Assembly (NCBI GenBank): GCA_938016265.1
Contig: CALLWB010000141.1
Location: forward strand, 1 to 37,755
Direction: 5' to 3'
Length of the DNA stretch: 37,755 nt
From: an uncultured Saprospiraceae bacterium
Lineage (GTDB): Bacteria > Bacteroidota > Bacteroidia > Chitinophagales > Saprospiraceae
The position numbers and the translations under genes were made by a program. The notes beneath the pieces are model-generated. The model did not search any database, was not told where the DNA came from, and saw only the letters and a list, made by a program, of their open reading frames with translations. Below, piece by piece: positions 26,832-35,338 of the stretch. Numbering within the stretch: the first letter of the stretch is position 1; each line of letters opens with the position of its first letter.

Positions 26832-27770
26832 ATGAACAATACCTTGAAACTTAGTAGTATTTTACTGTTAATAGCAGTTGCATTTACTTCGTGTGTATCA
26901 AAGAAAAAGCTAGCAGAACGCGAAGCCGGCTACAAAAAACAACTAGAAATCGCCAATAATCAATTGAACGATTGTGAGTTTAGCCTGAACAAACACCTAG
27001 GAGAAATTTCTGCTTGTAGAGCGGAATTGGCAAAAAAAGAAGCGGAGAAAAAATCAGTAGACAATCTGCTGAAAGTAAGAGAAGAACAAATCGACGATTT
27101 GAAAGACCAGCTCACCGATGCCAAAAGTATTCGAGATAAACAATTGACACAAGTAGGCGATTTGACGGTGCTGTCGCAGTCGGCCAACGAAAATATTAAA
27201 GAGACGCTTTCCCAATTAGAAAATAAAGACAAATACATCCATTTGTTGCAAGGCGCAAAAACGAAAGCCGATTCAATCAATCTGGCACTAGCCATCAACC
27301 TAAAAAGTGTGTTAAAGCAAGGTGTAGCAGACGATGATGTAGAGGTGAAAGTGGACAAAACCGTTGTATTTGTCAATTTGTCGGATAAAATGGTGTTCCA
27401 TAGCGGAAGTTCTATCATAACGCCTAGAGCGCAGGAAGTGCTTAGCAAAATAGCGAAGATTGTAAAATCCCGACCGGACCTGGAGGTGATGGTAGAAGGC
27501 TACACCGACAATGTGCCCATCAAGTCGTCTTGTATGGATGACAACTGGGATCTGAGTGTGAATAGAGCCACCGCAGTCGTTCGTGTACTGCACAAAAACT
27601 ATGGCGTCGATCCTAACAAATTGATTGCGGCAGGACGTGGAGAATACAATTCCATAGCTTCCAATGACACGCCAACTGGCAAACAAATGAATCGTAGGAC
27701 GAGGATTATTATTCTGCCAAAATTAAATCAGTTTTATGATTTGTTGAATCCTTCTAATGTGCCTAAATAG
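26832..27770 (+). CDS. OmpA-family outer-membrane lipoprotein
   Basis: The protein has 312 residues. Signal peptide with lipobox FTSC gives a lipid-modified Cys21. Residues 25-150 form a coiled coil rich in Glu, Lys and Leu. The C-terminal OmpA/MotB-type domain (about 180-305) shows VMVEGYTDNVPIKSS, WDLSVNRATAVVRVL and GRGEYNSIASNDT, the usual peptidoglycan-binding signature with its Asp and Arg. It would link the outer membrane to peptidoglycan and help keep the envelope stable. It is a single gene with a terminator 50 bases downstream. Confidence 0.93.
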   Translation: MNNTLKLSSILLLIAVAFTSCVSKKKLAEREAGYKKQLEIANNQLNDCEFSLNKHLGEISACRAELAKKEAEKKSVDNLLKVREEQIDDLKDQLTDAKSIRDKQLTQVGDLTVLSQSANENIKETLSQLENKDKYIHLLQGAKTKADSINLALAINLKSVLKQGVADDDVEVKVDKTVVFVNLSDKMVFHSGSSIITPRAQEVLSKIAKIVKSRPDLEVMVEGYTDNVPIKSSCMDDNWDLSVNRATAVVRVLHKNYGVDPNKLIAAGRGEYNSIASNDTPTGKQMNRRTRIIILPKLNQFYDLLNPSNVPK

Positions 27771-28128
27771 CGGGTCAGTAACGTCATCGAAAGGAGCTTG
27801 ACAAGCTCTAAGATATTTATAAAAGGGATTGTCTGAGTTTTGACATCCCTTTATTTATCGATCAATCTCATTTGCAATAGAATGAATTGCTTCCTCTGTC
27901 AAGAATGAGTACTTTAGCGTCTGCTGATGAGTGGGGTAGCTTTCGGTTTTTTCTGTTTGAAAAACTCTTTTATTTAGCAATATAACTCAAGTTATTTTGT
28001 AAATTTAATAGAATCAGTCAAATGCCTTTAACAACTAATAAACATAATGCGGACTAAATTTAAATACATTTTTATCTTATAGTTGTTTAAGTACATGCAA
28101 TTATCTTCACTTAAAGCGTTTGTACTTT
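27771..28128. other. Intergenic region between OmpA and the second CHAT gene
   Basis: This 358-base gap holds a small GAGCTT/AAGCTC hairpin (27794-27808) and the terminator at 27820-27857. The remaining 270 AT-rich bases should hold the promoter of the CHAT gene; no reading frame or clear promoter was recognised. Confidence 0.4.
27820..27857 (+). terminator. Terminator of the OmpA gene
   Basis: AAAGGGAT plus GTC pairs with GAC plus ATCCCTTT (11 pairs with one bulged T) around TGAGTTTT, and is followed by ATTTAT. It lies about 50 bases after the stop codon. Confidence 0.65.
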
Positions 28129-31113
28129 ATGAAAAACAAAATCCTCTGCTTTTGTATTTTATTTTACTATGCTGGTACGGTCTCGGCACAAATCGATTCT
28201 ATTATTACGGTGCTTGAAAAAGCATTACAAGTACAAGTAGATTCTTTTGGAGAAGGACATCTAAATGTCGCTATGTATTCTGACAGTTTGGGAAAGACGC
28301 ATATTGAGGCCGGAAATTATCAGCAAGCTCATCAATTATTTAAGAGTGCATTAGCCATAAAAAAAGAAAAATTTGAGGGCAATCATCCTGGCATTGCCAC
28401 TTCCTTTCATAACATTGGAAATGTATATTACTATACTGCGGAATACCAAAAGGCAATTAGCGAGTATACCAAAGCACTAACTATCAGACTGGAAGTTTTT
28501 GGAGAAATGCACGCAAGCACGGCCTATACTTATAATAATTTAGGGAATGTCTATTATTACCTAGGTGATTTTGAAAAAACTATAAATTACTATACTCAGT
28601 CACTCAATATCAGACTAGAAGTGTTTGACAAGCGCCATCATTATGTCGCAGATTCTTACAATAATTTAGGAGCGATTTATTTTGTTACCACCCAATATGA
28701 AAAAGCAATTAGCAATTATACTGAAGCACTCGATATCAGAAGGAAGGTGTTTGGTGAAAGGCATACTCGTGTAGCAGATTCTTATAGTAATTTGGCAGGT
28801 GTCTATGGGGATATTCTCAACTTTGAAAAGGCAATTGATTTTTATAATAAAGCACTAGAAATAAGAATTGATGTACTCCATGAAGATCATCCTTCCGTAT
28901 CAGATGCTTATAATGGTTTAGGAGCAGTTTACGAGGATCTTGGTGACTATGAAAAAGCCATTTTTTTGTATCAAAAGGCGTTAAATATTGATCTTAAAAC
29001 AACTAGTAAAAACCATCCTCGCTTGGCGTTTAGTTATATTGGTCTAGGAGAAATGCATGCGCACAATTTTGATTACGAAAAAGCGACTACCTTCCTAAAT
29101 ATGGCATTGGAGTTAAGGCAGAAAGCATTTGGAGAAAAGCATCATCGCGTCGCAGATGTATATAACAGCCTAGGAAATATCTATTTAGGGTTTTCTGAGT
29201 ACGGGAACGCAAAGAAATGTTACACTAAATCTTTAGAAATTAGGCTTGGAATTAGTGATGAAGAGGTTCTCCAATTAGCTAATGTTTATAGTAATTTAGG
29301 ATTAGTTTATAGTCGGACTCACGAATATGGAAAAGCGATTTCATTTTATTACAAAGCTCTTAGTATCAGGCAAAAATTACTAGCACAAGAACACCCTGAT
29401 ATTACATATACCTACAATAAGTTGGCAGTTTCTTATGAGGGGATTGGAAATTATAAAACAGCAGACTCTTTATGGTATTTGACCATTACTCGAAATGTAA
29501 AAAACCTAAATGACACCTACCTTTTCTTGCCAAACAATCAACGCCTTAAATACGCTAAAAAAATTAATGCCGTATATGATGACTTCTTTTCATTTACAGC
29601 AAAACATGGGTCAGAGGACACCAAAATTTTAGCAGCAAACCTGCTACTAAATACTAAATCATTGGCATTGGATTACTCCTTGTCTGCGCAGGAGTTGATT
29701 AATAATTTAGAGGATGAGGAGTTAAAGCGGCTATTCGATAAACTGAATGCAGTCAAGAAAGAGCGCTCTCAAGCAGAACATATGACACTTGAGGAACGCA
29801 ATGAACAGCAGGTGGATTTAGCAGCATTGCATGACCAACAAGAGCAGCTGACCCGAGAGATGTTAAAAAACGAGATTTTAAGAAAAAAACTATACAAAAC
29901 TCCAGTCGCTTGGAAAGAGGCACAAAACAAACTCAATGCTACTGAAGTAATCCTTGATTTTGTTCGATTTTATGAGGAAAGTGATACGATGTGGATGTAT
30001 TATGCATTGCTGACGCATAAAGATAAATCTGCGCCTCAGTTTATTCGTATCACAGACCAAAAAGCGATTAGCGAACTACTTCAAACAAATGGAACTGCTG
30101 GATACCCAAATTATATTGGAAACTATGAAGGTTTAAAAAGGCTCTACGAGAAAGTATGGCAACCATTGACGCCTTATCTGAAGAATATAGAGACCATTCA
30201 TCTTTCTCCTTCTGGATTAATGCACAGAATATCTTTCGAAGCATTACAAGATGAAAATGAAAAATACCTTGCGGAGGATTATGAATTCCACTATTACAGC
30301 ACCATTCGTGATTTTATAGTGCGAAAGAAGACAATCTCTCCTCCTTCTGCTTTTAATAGCAGCCCTTATGAAAGTGCAGTTCTATTTGGAGATATCACCT
30401 ACAATTTGCCTCCTGGATGCAAGCAAGAAGACAAAATGAGTACTGCCGTTCGTGACTTGATTACCCCACTTCCCGCTACTAAAGATGAAATCAATAAAGT
30501 AAGTGAAATTATCAGAAACAATGAAGGTAAGTGCACCCAATTTGTAGGAAGTAATGCTACAGAACAGGCCATCCAGAATAATACAGGAAGCAAATCTCCC
30601 GATATTTGTCACTTTGCAACTCATGCAAAATATTTATCGCCAATTGACAAACAGGACCAGCAAGTGGCTTTAAAACATCGTCTACACACTTCGGGTAACC
30701 CGCTGCAACGGTCCATGCTGATGCTCTCTGGTGCGGACAATACCTGGACCTCAAAAGAATACATTTCAAGATCTGACAATGATGGTATTCTAACGGCTTA
30801 TGAGGTTTCTCATTTGGATTTAAGCAATACTAAATTGGTGGTTTTATCGGCTTGTAATACTGGCCTTGGTGATATTCATGATTCTGAAGGGGTACTTGGT
30901 TTACAAAGCGCATTCAAACTAGCAGGAGCCAACCATGTTGTGGCCAGCTTATGGAAAGTAAATGATACGGCTACCAGAGACCTGATGATCGCATTTTACA
31001 ATAATCTATTAACGAAAAATCAAAATGCGCCTACCGCCCTCCGCAATGCAAAATTCGAACTGCTTAGGCTAGGAGCGATGCCTGTTAATTGGGCGGGTTT
31101 TGTGTTGTTGTAA
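28129..31113 (+). CDS. Exported TPR-CHAT (caspase-like) protein with ten 42-residue repeats
   Basis: From the ATG at 28129 the protein has 994 residues; a TTG at 28120 adds only MYF and is less likely. The signal peptide ends TVSAQ. Residues 47-466 are exactly ten 42-residue TPR units of the kinesin-light-chain (TPR_10/12) type, with consensus YNNLGxVYxxxGxYEKAI and a closing hxVFGExHxxVADS. A helical linker follows, then a CHAT peptidase domain (about 680-990) with its His at HFATH (codon 30622-30624) and Cys at LSACNTGLG (codon 30853-30855). Unlike the CHAT protein at 2021 it has no C-terminal membrane segment and ends at WAGFVLL. It is predicted to be periplasmic or secreted. It ends 13 bases from a convergent gene; no cotranscribed partner is visible. 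Confidence 0.9.
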   Translation: MKNKILCFCILFYYAGTVSAQIDSIITVLEKALQVQVDSFGEGHLNVAMYSDSLGKTHIEAGNYQQAHQLFKSALAIKKEKFEGNHPGIATSFHNIGNVYYYTAEYQKAISEYTKALTIRLEVFGEMHASTAYTYNNLGNVYYYLGDFEKTINYYTQSLNIRLEVFDKRHHYVADSYNNLGAIYFVTTQYEKAISNYTEALDIRRKVFGERHTRVADSYSNLAGVYGDILNFEKAIDFYNKALEIRIDVLHEDHPSVSDAYNGLGAVYEDLGDYEKAIFLYQKALNIDLKTTSKNHPRLAFSYIGLGEMHAHNFDYEKATTFLNMALELRQKAFGEKHHRVADVYNSLGNIYLGFSEYGNAKKCYTKSLEIRLGISDEEVLQLANVYSNLGLVYSRTHEYGKAISFYYKALSIRQKLLAQEHPDITYTYNKLAVSYEGIGNYKTADSLWYLTITRNVKNLNDTYLFLPNNQRLKYAKKINAVYDDFFSFTAKHGSEDTKILAANLLLNTKSLALDYSLSAQELINNLEDEELKRLFDKLNAVKKERSQAEHMTLEERNEQQVDLAALHDQQEQLTREMLKNEILRKKLYKTPVAWKEAQNKLNATEVILDFVRFYEESDTMWMYYALLTHKDKSAPQFIRITDQKAISELLQTNGTAGYPNYIGNYEGLKRLYEKVWQPLTPYLKNIETIHLSPSGLMHRISFEALQDENEKYLAEDYEFHYYSTIRDFIVRKKTISPPSAFNSSPYESAVLFGDITYNLPPGCKQEDKMSTAVRDLITPLPATKDEINKVSEIIRNNEGKCTQFVGSNATEQAIQNNTGSKSPDICHFATHAKYLSPIDKQDQQVALKHRLHTSGNPLQRSMLMLSGADNTWTSKEYISRSDNDGILTAYEVSHLDLSNTKLVVLSACNTGLGDIHDSEGVLGLQSAFKLAGANHVVASLWKVNDTATRDLMIAFYNNLLTKNQNAPTALRNAKFELLRLGAMPVNWAGFVLL

Positions 31114-31126
31114 ATAGGGGGTTTGT

Positions 31127-31552
31127 TCAATTGTTCTTTAATATCCCTACTAATTTTTCACTTGTCTGTAAATAATTTTTGAAAGTTCCTTCCGATTTTT
31201 TTCCATTAGAAACGTAGTATTCAAAAAAATGACTAGGGCCAAATTCGGAGTCCCCCACTTTGATTTTACACGTGTAAAAATTGACGCCATTAGGGTTTAG
31301 AGGTCCATAAAATGCACCTTCCCATTTTCCCTGGTGGAGTTGGCAAATGGTTTCACCAAAATAGGCGGTCAATTCCGCAACAAGTATTTCCCTATTTTCG
31401 AGCGAATGATTGGAATTTGCTTCTAAAATTTTGTCCATTTCTACTAGGAGACTTTTCATTGAGAAGTCAAACTGGTAGCCTGCATTGTTATATTTTGCAG
31501 CAAACAAATTGGCGATTTGAGCTGGATCCTCTGTTTTATTTTGGTCTATCAT
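31127..31552 (-). CDS. Small protein of unknown function
   Basis: The protein has 141 residues, no signal peptide and no membrane segment. It starts with two helices (DPAQIANLFAAKYNN and SMKSLLVEMDKILE) and then a mixed region with the features VAELTAYFGETIC, KWEGAFYGPLN and GPSHFFEYYVSNG. I recognise no family, but the size, solubility and fold pattern resemble small immunity- or adaptor-like proteins. It is the last gene of the minus-strand block, 85 bases after the SWIM gene's stop and 13 bases from the convergent CHAT gene. An immunity role is speculative. Confidence 0.6.
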   Translation of the reverse strand: MIDQNKTEDPAQIANLFAAKYNNAGYQFDFSMKSLLVEMDKILEANSNHSLENREILVAELTAYFGETICQLHQGKWEGAFYGPLNPNGVNFYTCKIKVGDSEFGPSHFFEYYVSNGKKSEGTFKNYLQTSEKLVGILKNN

Positions 31553-31637
31553 TATTGACTATAATTTTTATTTGTTCTTTTTATCCAAACAAACTCACCG
31601 TATAGTTAACCTTGTTTTTTCGAGAAAAAAATAAAAT

Positions 31638-32066
31638 CTATTTCAAACCCAATTGAAACATAATTTGATTTTGAGTGCTACTATTGGATTTAGCTAGTAC
31701 TAGCAAAAGTTGCAGTAGTTCTTCCTTTTTGCAGCGTTCTAATTTTTCCTTTATTCGAGTTAAACTGCCTTTTTGAAAAGCGATTCCATTTTTTTTATGT
31801 GCGCTGATTTTTAATAATAGGGCTACTTTATGTTTGCAAATTGGTCCAAAATCGTAAGGACAATTGCATTGATGTGTTAAAAGCTCGGATTTATTATTTA
31901 TTCTAATATTGACGTTGTAGCGCGTTGTTCCTAGCACAACTGCTGTAAAATCATTTTCATAGAGTTCCTCTACTTCCGTTACGGAACCACTGTCAAGGTA
32001 GTTTTTGGCGCGTTCAAGTACTTCTGAATTTACAAACTCTTCAAAATTATTTAGGGTAATTGACAT
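31638..32066 (-). CDS. SWIM zinc-finger protein
   Basis: From the ATG at 32066 (preceded by the A-rich run AAAAAACAACAATCAA) the protein has 142 residues. An upstream ATG at 32099 gives 153 but lacks this context. The SWIM motif is complete: C67-x-C69 and C77-x-H79 (CNC, then CKHKVALLL). SWIM fingers bind zinc and often DNA or protein partners, as in SWI2/SNF2 ATPases. The usual N-terminal opening is present (NNFEEFVNSEVLERAKNYLDS). Residues 80-142 are helical and charged. No helicase is encoded beside it. It lies between the DUF4261-like gene (108 bases upstream) and the 141-residue gene. Confidence 0.8.
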   Translation of the reverse strand: MSITLNNFEEFVNSEVLERAKNYLDSGSVTEVEELYENDFTAVVLGTTRYNVNIRINNKSELLTHQCNCPYDFGPICKHKVALLLKISAHKKNGIAFQKGSLTRIKEKLERCKKEELLQLLLVLAKSNSSTQNQIMFQLGLK

Positions 32067-32174
32067 TTGATTGTTGTTTTTTAATTTGGGGTTCCTCATT
32101 CACAGTGGAATTTTTCAATTAATTAGGAGCTTGCCAACCCTTTTAGGCTTAGAAATCTTTAGGATTCTTTTTTA

Positions 32175-32945
32175 CTAGGAATTGTTTTCTAATTTTATTA
32201 GTTCCCAAAATCCAAATTGATTTTCAAAAAGACCTTCTCCTTTTGTGGGCGGATTTTCCATATTCGATAGTCTATATCGATCTGCATCCATGCTAAGACT
32301 AAATGTTTCATTTTCATTTAAAATGGGTTCATCTACAAACCGAAAGACATTGAACATTCGGATAAGAGGATAAGCATCAGTAAAGGATTCCCCTTGGATT
32401 GCAACGTCTTTATGGCCGATGTTGTGCATTCCACAACTGTAGGTTAACATAGTTTCTTCATCGTAGATGGTCTCTACAACGAACAGCTCATATAGATTCA
32501 TTTTGTCGAACTCACGGGAAAGAGAATACCATTTTTTTGCAGTAAATGCTTTTCCAGCGGACTCTACCTTTACTCCGATTCCTCCAGAATTCAAAATTGC
32601 TCCGGCTGCTTTTGCGATAGCGTGTGCTTGTTCAAAATTTCCTGATTTACCAGAGAGATAGACCACCAAATTGTGGGCGTCAATTTCTTCTAGATAGGAA
32701 GCGGATAGGTGGTTTACCTTTCCTGATAATTCGAACGCTTTTTTCATCCTGGGATCTCTTTTGCAGATTTCGCATCCAAAATGCTCGTTGGTTTGTGTAT
32801 TCATTAACACCATCCCCGCAAACAGGTAGTCTTTAAGATTGTTTTTTATCACCTCGGCGAATAATTCTTCCCGTGTTTCAAAAGTGATTGGGATACATAG
32901 AACGATTTCGTTTTCTTCTTTTGGGATTTCTTTTTCCATTTTCAT
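32175..32945 (-). CDS. DUF4261-like cytoplasmic protein
   Basis: The protein has 256 residues and is soluble. Residues 95-145 contain VVYLSGKSGNFEQAHAIAKA and AILNSGGIGVKVESAGKAF, which resemble the DUF4261 family as I recall it. A later part (YSCGMHNIGHKDVAI) also fits. CEICKR near residue 60 could be a metal site. Function is not established for this family; some members sit in toxin-immunity or accessory loci. It is transcribed in the same direction as its neighbours but is 89 bases from the beta-propeller gene, so cotranscription is possible. The family call is from memory and moderate. Confidence 0.55.
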   Translation of the reverse strand: MKMEKEIPKEENEIVLCIPITFETREELFAEVIKNNLKDYLFAGMVLMNTQTNEHFGCEICKRDPRMKKAFELSGKVNHLSASYLEEIDAHNLVVYLSGKSGNFEQAHAIAKAAGAILNSGGIGVKVESAGKAFTAKKWYSLSREFDKMNLYELFVVETIYDEETMLTYSCGMHNIGHKDVAIQGESFTDAYPLIRMFNVFRFVDEPILNENETFSLSMDADRYRLSNMENPPTKGEGLFENQFGFWELIKLENNS

Positions 32946-33034
32946 TTTTTAGTACTAGGTCTTCTTGTAAATATTTAACAGTCAGATAGTCCACAGAATT
33001 AGGATCCATTAATCAAACAATTTAAGCAATTTTC

Positions 33035-34135
33035 TTAGTCCAACTTGTATCTTCCTATGTGGTCAGTCAGGTCGCCTCCAAGATAAATATAACCATTATG
33101 TTCTTCGATTGAGCTAGCTTCTGAAACAAATTTACCAGTTGTGTCATAAAATGTCTTTATGATTTCCCCCGTTTGGCTAACCTGCATAATCATTCCAAAT
33201 GGTTTTTGTTTTGGCTGCAGCCAAAGAGGAAATCCATAAACTAGTTTTTTTAGACCTGGTTTTGGTTGGATTTTATCTAATAGATCATCTCTTTTAGTGG
33301 TAAACCCGAGCCAAAAACTACCGTCTTTTCTTCTAGAAACCCCGTTTGGTAAACCAGGTAAGTTCTCCAGAAACAGGTCGATTTTTCCCTTGTTTGCTCC
33401 TTTCAACCAATACCTGAGCACTCTATATTTTGTTAAATCCACCATTAAAACAAATTCATCATTTTTTGACACCGCGACTCCGTTTCCAAAAAAGGAACTA
33501 TCAATAAGGGTTTTTACTTCTTTTGTTGTTGGGTGGTAACTGTAGAGCCCGCCATCTGGTTTAGCTTCCAGTAGGATTTTTCTAGCGTTCTTTCTACTGA
33601 ACGTTACTTTGCTGGAGGTGTTTGAAAAATAGATGATTCCATCACTTGCAATATCGACATCGTTTGGGATTAGAAATTTGTTTCCATTTTGATCCTCGTT
33701 GGCCAATATTGTTATTTTTCCACTTGGATCAACACTAATTAACCCCCTTTTTGAATCGCAGGCGATAAGATGTTGATTATGGTCAAAATGCAATCCTGTT
33801 ACCCAAGATTCTGTATTACAAAAAACACGCACTTGCCCTGAAGTGTCAATTTTCAAAATTGCTCCATTGTTGAAGTTATTCTTTGAAAAATGAGCGCCGC
33901 AATACAAGTTTCCTTCCTTGTCTACTGCGATATCTTCAGGTCCGTACCAACCATCCAAGTCTATCCACTCTGTAGTGTTTAGCAGTTCGTTTTCTGCAAT
34001 GGTGCCAACTAGTTCAGGCTTTATAGGGGGAGTCCAAGCTTGAGGTTTAAGTGCGCAAGATTGGAATAAGCAACTAGCTATAAAAATAATAGATAGTCCT
34101 GTAACTATTGTTTTTGTTATTGACGTGATTTTCAT
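33035..34135 (-). CDS. Beta-propeller lipoprotein (strictosidine-synthase/SMP-30-like)
   Basis: From the ATG at 34135 the protein has 366 residues; an ATG at 34177 adds 14 but does not begin with a signal peptide. The new N-terminus is a signal sequence, with FQSC as likely lipobox. The rest reads as a six-bladed beta-propeller of the strictosidine-synthase/SMP-30 type: GPEDIAVDKEGNLYCG, GLHFDHNQHLIACDS, PNDVDIASDGIIYFS, NGVAVSKNDEFVLMV and PNGVSRRKDGSFWLGF are successive blades. Such proteins include lactonases and arylesterases with calcium; here the substrate is unknown. It begins 66 bases after the Crp/Fnr gene's stop on the same strand, so the regulator may control it. Confidence 0.75.
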   Translation of the reverse strand: MKITSITKTIVTGLSIIFIASCLFQSCALKPQAWTPPIKPELVGTIAENELLNTTEWIDLDGWYGPEDIAVDKEGNLYCGAHFSKNNFNNGAILKIDTSGQVRVFCNTESWVTGLHFDHNQHLIACDSKRGLISVDPSGKITILANEDQNGNKFLIPNDVDIASDGIIYFSNTSSKVTFSRKNARKILLEAKPDGGLYSYHPTTKEVKTLIDSSFFGNGVAVSKNDEFVLMVDLTKYRVLRYWLKGANKGKIDLFLENLPGLPNGVSRRKDGSFWLGFTTKRDDLLDKIQPKPGLKKLVYGFPLWLQPKQKPFGMIMQVSQTGEIIKTFYDTTGKFVSEASSIEEHNGYIYLGGDLTDHIGRYKLD

Positions 34136-34200
34136 TGTATTTCGATTTTTTGATGAAATACAAAGGAACAATTTCAAGCCTCCACCTGCATTGACATTTG

Positions 34201-34776
34201 TTAAGAAATGGAAATGTTTTTTCTTACCCGGCTTAGCGATTCAGGAGCAATCCCTAAGAAACTTGCAATTTGGTGTTGCGGTGCTCTTTGAACAATTTTT
34301 TGAGCATTATTTTTCATGAACTCCAGATACTTTTGTTTAGCGGTTTTTGTTTGCATGGCTAATACACGGTCAAGAATACACAGGTAGTTTTGTTCGGCAA
34401 GAATTCGACCTAGTTTTTCAAATTTTGGAGATTTTGAGTATAAGTCTGTCAAGCCGCGGTAAGGCAATTCATATACAATACTATCCTCAATCGTTTCTAA
34501 GTATTCGAAAGACGGTGTTTGAGTAATAAAGCTGGCAAAAGTAGAAATGAATTGTTTATCACAAGAGAAATAAGTAGTGATTTCTTTTCCATCCAGCAAG
34601 TGGTACGTTCTCATTAGGCCGGATTCGATGAAGTAAATATTATGTGCCACATTTCCTTCTTTAATTATTGGGGTCTTGGCTTTAAATTCTTTTCTATTTA
34701 AATGAACAACAAAGTTTTTCCATTCACTTTCTGTAATGCCAATTAGCTCATTTAGGATATTATAAAGTTCGTTCAT
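34201..34776 (-). CDS. Crp/Fnr-family transcription regulator
   Basis: The protein has 191 residues. The cNMP-binding beta roll covers about 30-115 (KTPIIKEGNVAHNIYFIESG, then TTYFSCDKQFISTFASF), followed by the long dimer helix and a C-terminal helix-turn-helix (HQIASFLGIAPESLSRVRKNI). No Cys cluster for an Fe-S centre is seen, and the phosphate-binding Arg of CRP is not obvious, so the ligand is unknown. This type is common in Bacteroidota. It leads the minus-strand block; the beta-propeller gene follows. Confidence 0.9.
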   Translation of the reverse strand: MNELYNILNELIGITESEWKNFVVHLNRKEFKAKTPIIKEGNVAHNIYFIESGLMRTYHLLDGKEITTYFSCDKQFISTFASFITQTPSFEYLETIEDSIVYELPYRGLTDLYSKSPKFEKLGRILAEQNYLCILDRVLAMQTKTAKQKYLEFMKNNAQKIVQRAPQHQIASFLGIAPESLSRVRKNISIS

Positions 34777-35338
34777 TGTTTAGTTTTGATGCCTCTAATT
34801 TTTGCCGGTATGTACAATTCTTCTATATGGTTATTTTTACGGTATTGAAATATTAACAACAGGAGAATTATAATTGTAGTTTGCCCATCAAACTTCCAAA
34901 AAAACAACTTCCAAGCAAAATTAATACCCTACAATTGTTTAACCCAATTCATGCAATAATCAAAATTGAGGGACGTGCGCAGTTTTGAAGAGGTTTCAGC
35001 ATAAAATGAATTTTCTATTGCATGAATTGGGTTTAATGAATAGTATGTTAAAGGCAATTTCTCTCGGGGCAATTTATGATTCAATATCACTCGCCTAGGT
35101 AATCTATGCTACTTATACTTTCAAATTTTCACCCCAACCGCGAATTGGTGCTAAAATACTAGTTTTTTTATTTTTTCAGCTAAAAAAAGATCGACTTCCA
35201 ATCTGTTGAAAAACAAGATCATACGCTCTAATCGAAAAAAAAGGTCAAAAAAATTTATGTAAAATCCGGAATTCTGACTCTATATAGAGGAGGGATTTCT
35301 AAAAGTACTCCACGATTTTTTAACAAAAGAAAGAATTT
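34777..35338. other. Intergenic region holding MITE-like copy 3
   Basis: This 562-base divergent region between the Crp/Fnr gene and comM contains the deleted element copy (34941-35034). Near comM, CTCTATATAGAG at 35278-35289 is a perfect 12-base palindrome. No reading frame was seen. Confidence 0.5.
34941..35034 (+). mobile_element. MITE-like element, copy 3 (internally deleted, 94 bp)
   Basis: Both terminal repeats remain: AACCCAATTCATGCAATA at 34941-34958 and its complement at 35015-35034. Between them the sequence matches only the inner right part of copies 1 and 2 (from ATCAAAATTGA onwards). About 85 bases present in the full-length copy 2 are missing next to the left repeat. It is flanked by TTT on the left and TTAATG on the right. 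Retention of both ends with an internal loss is what a shortened non-autonomous element would show. Confidence 0.8.
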
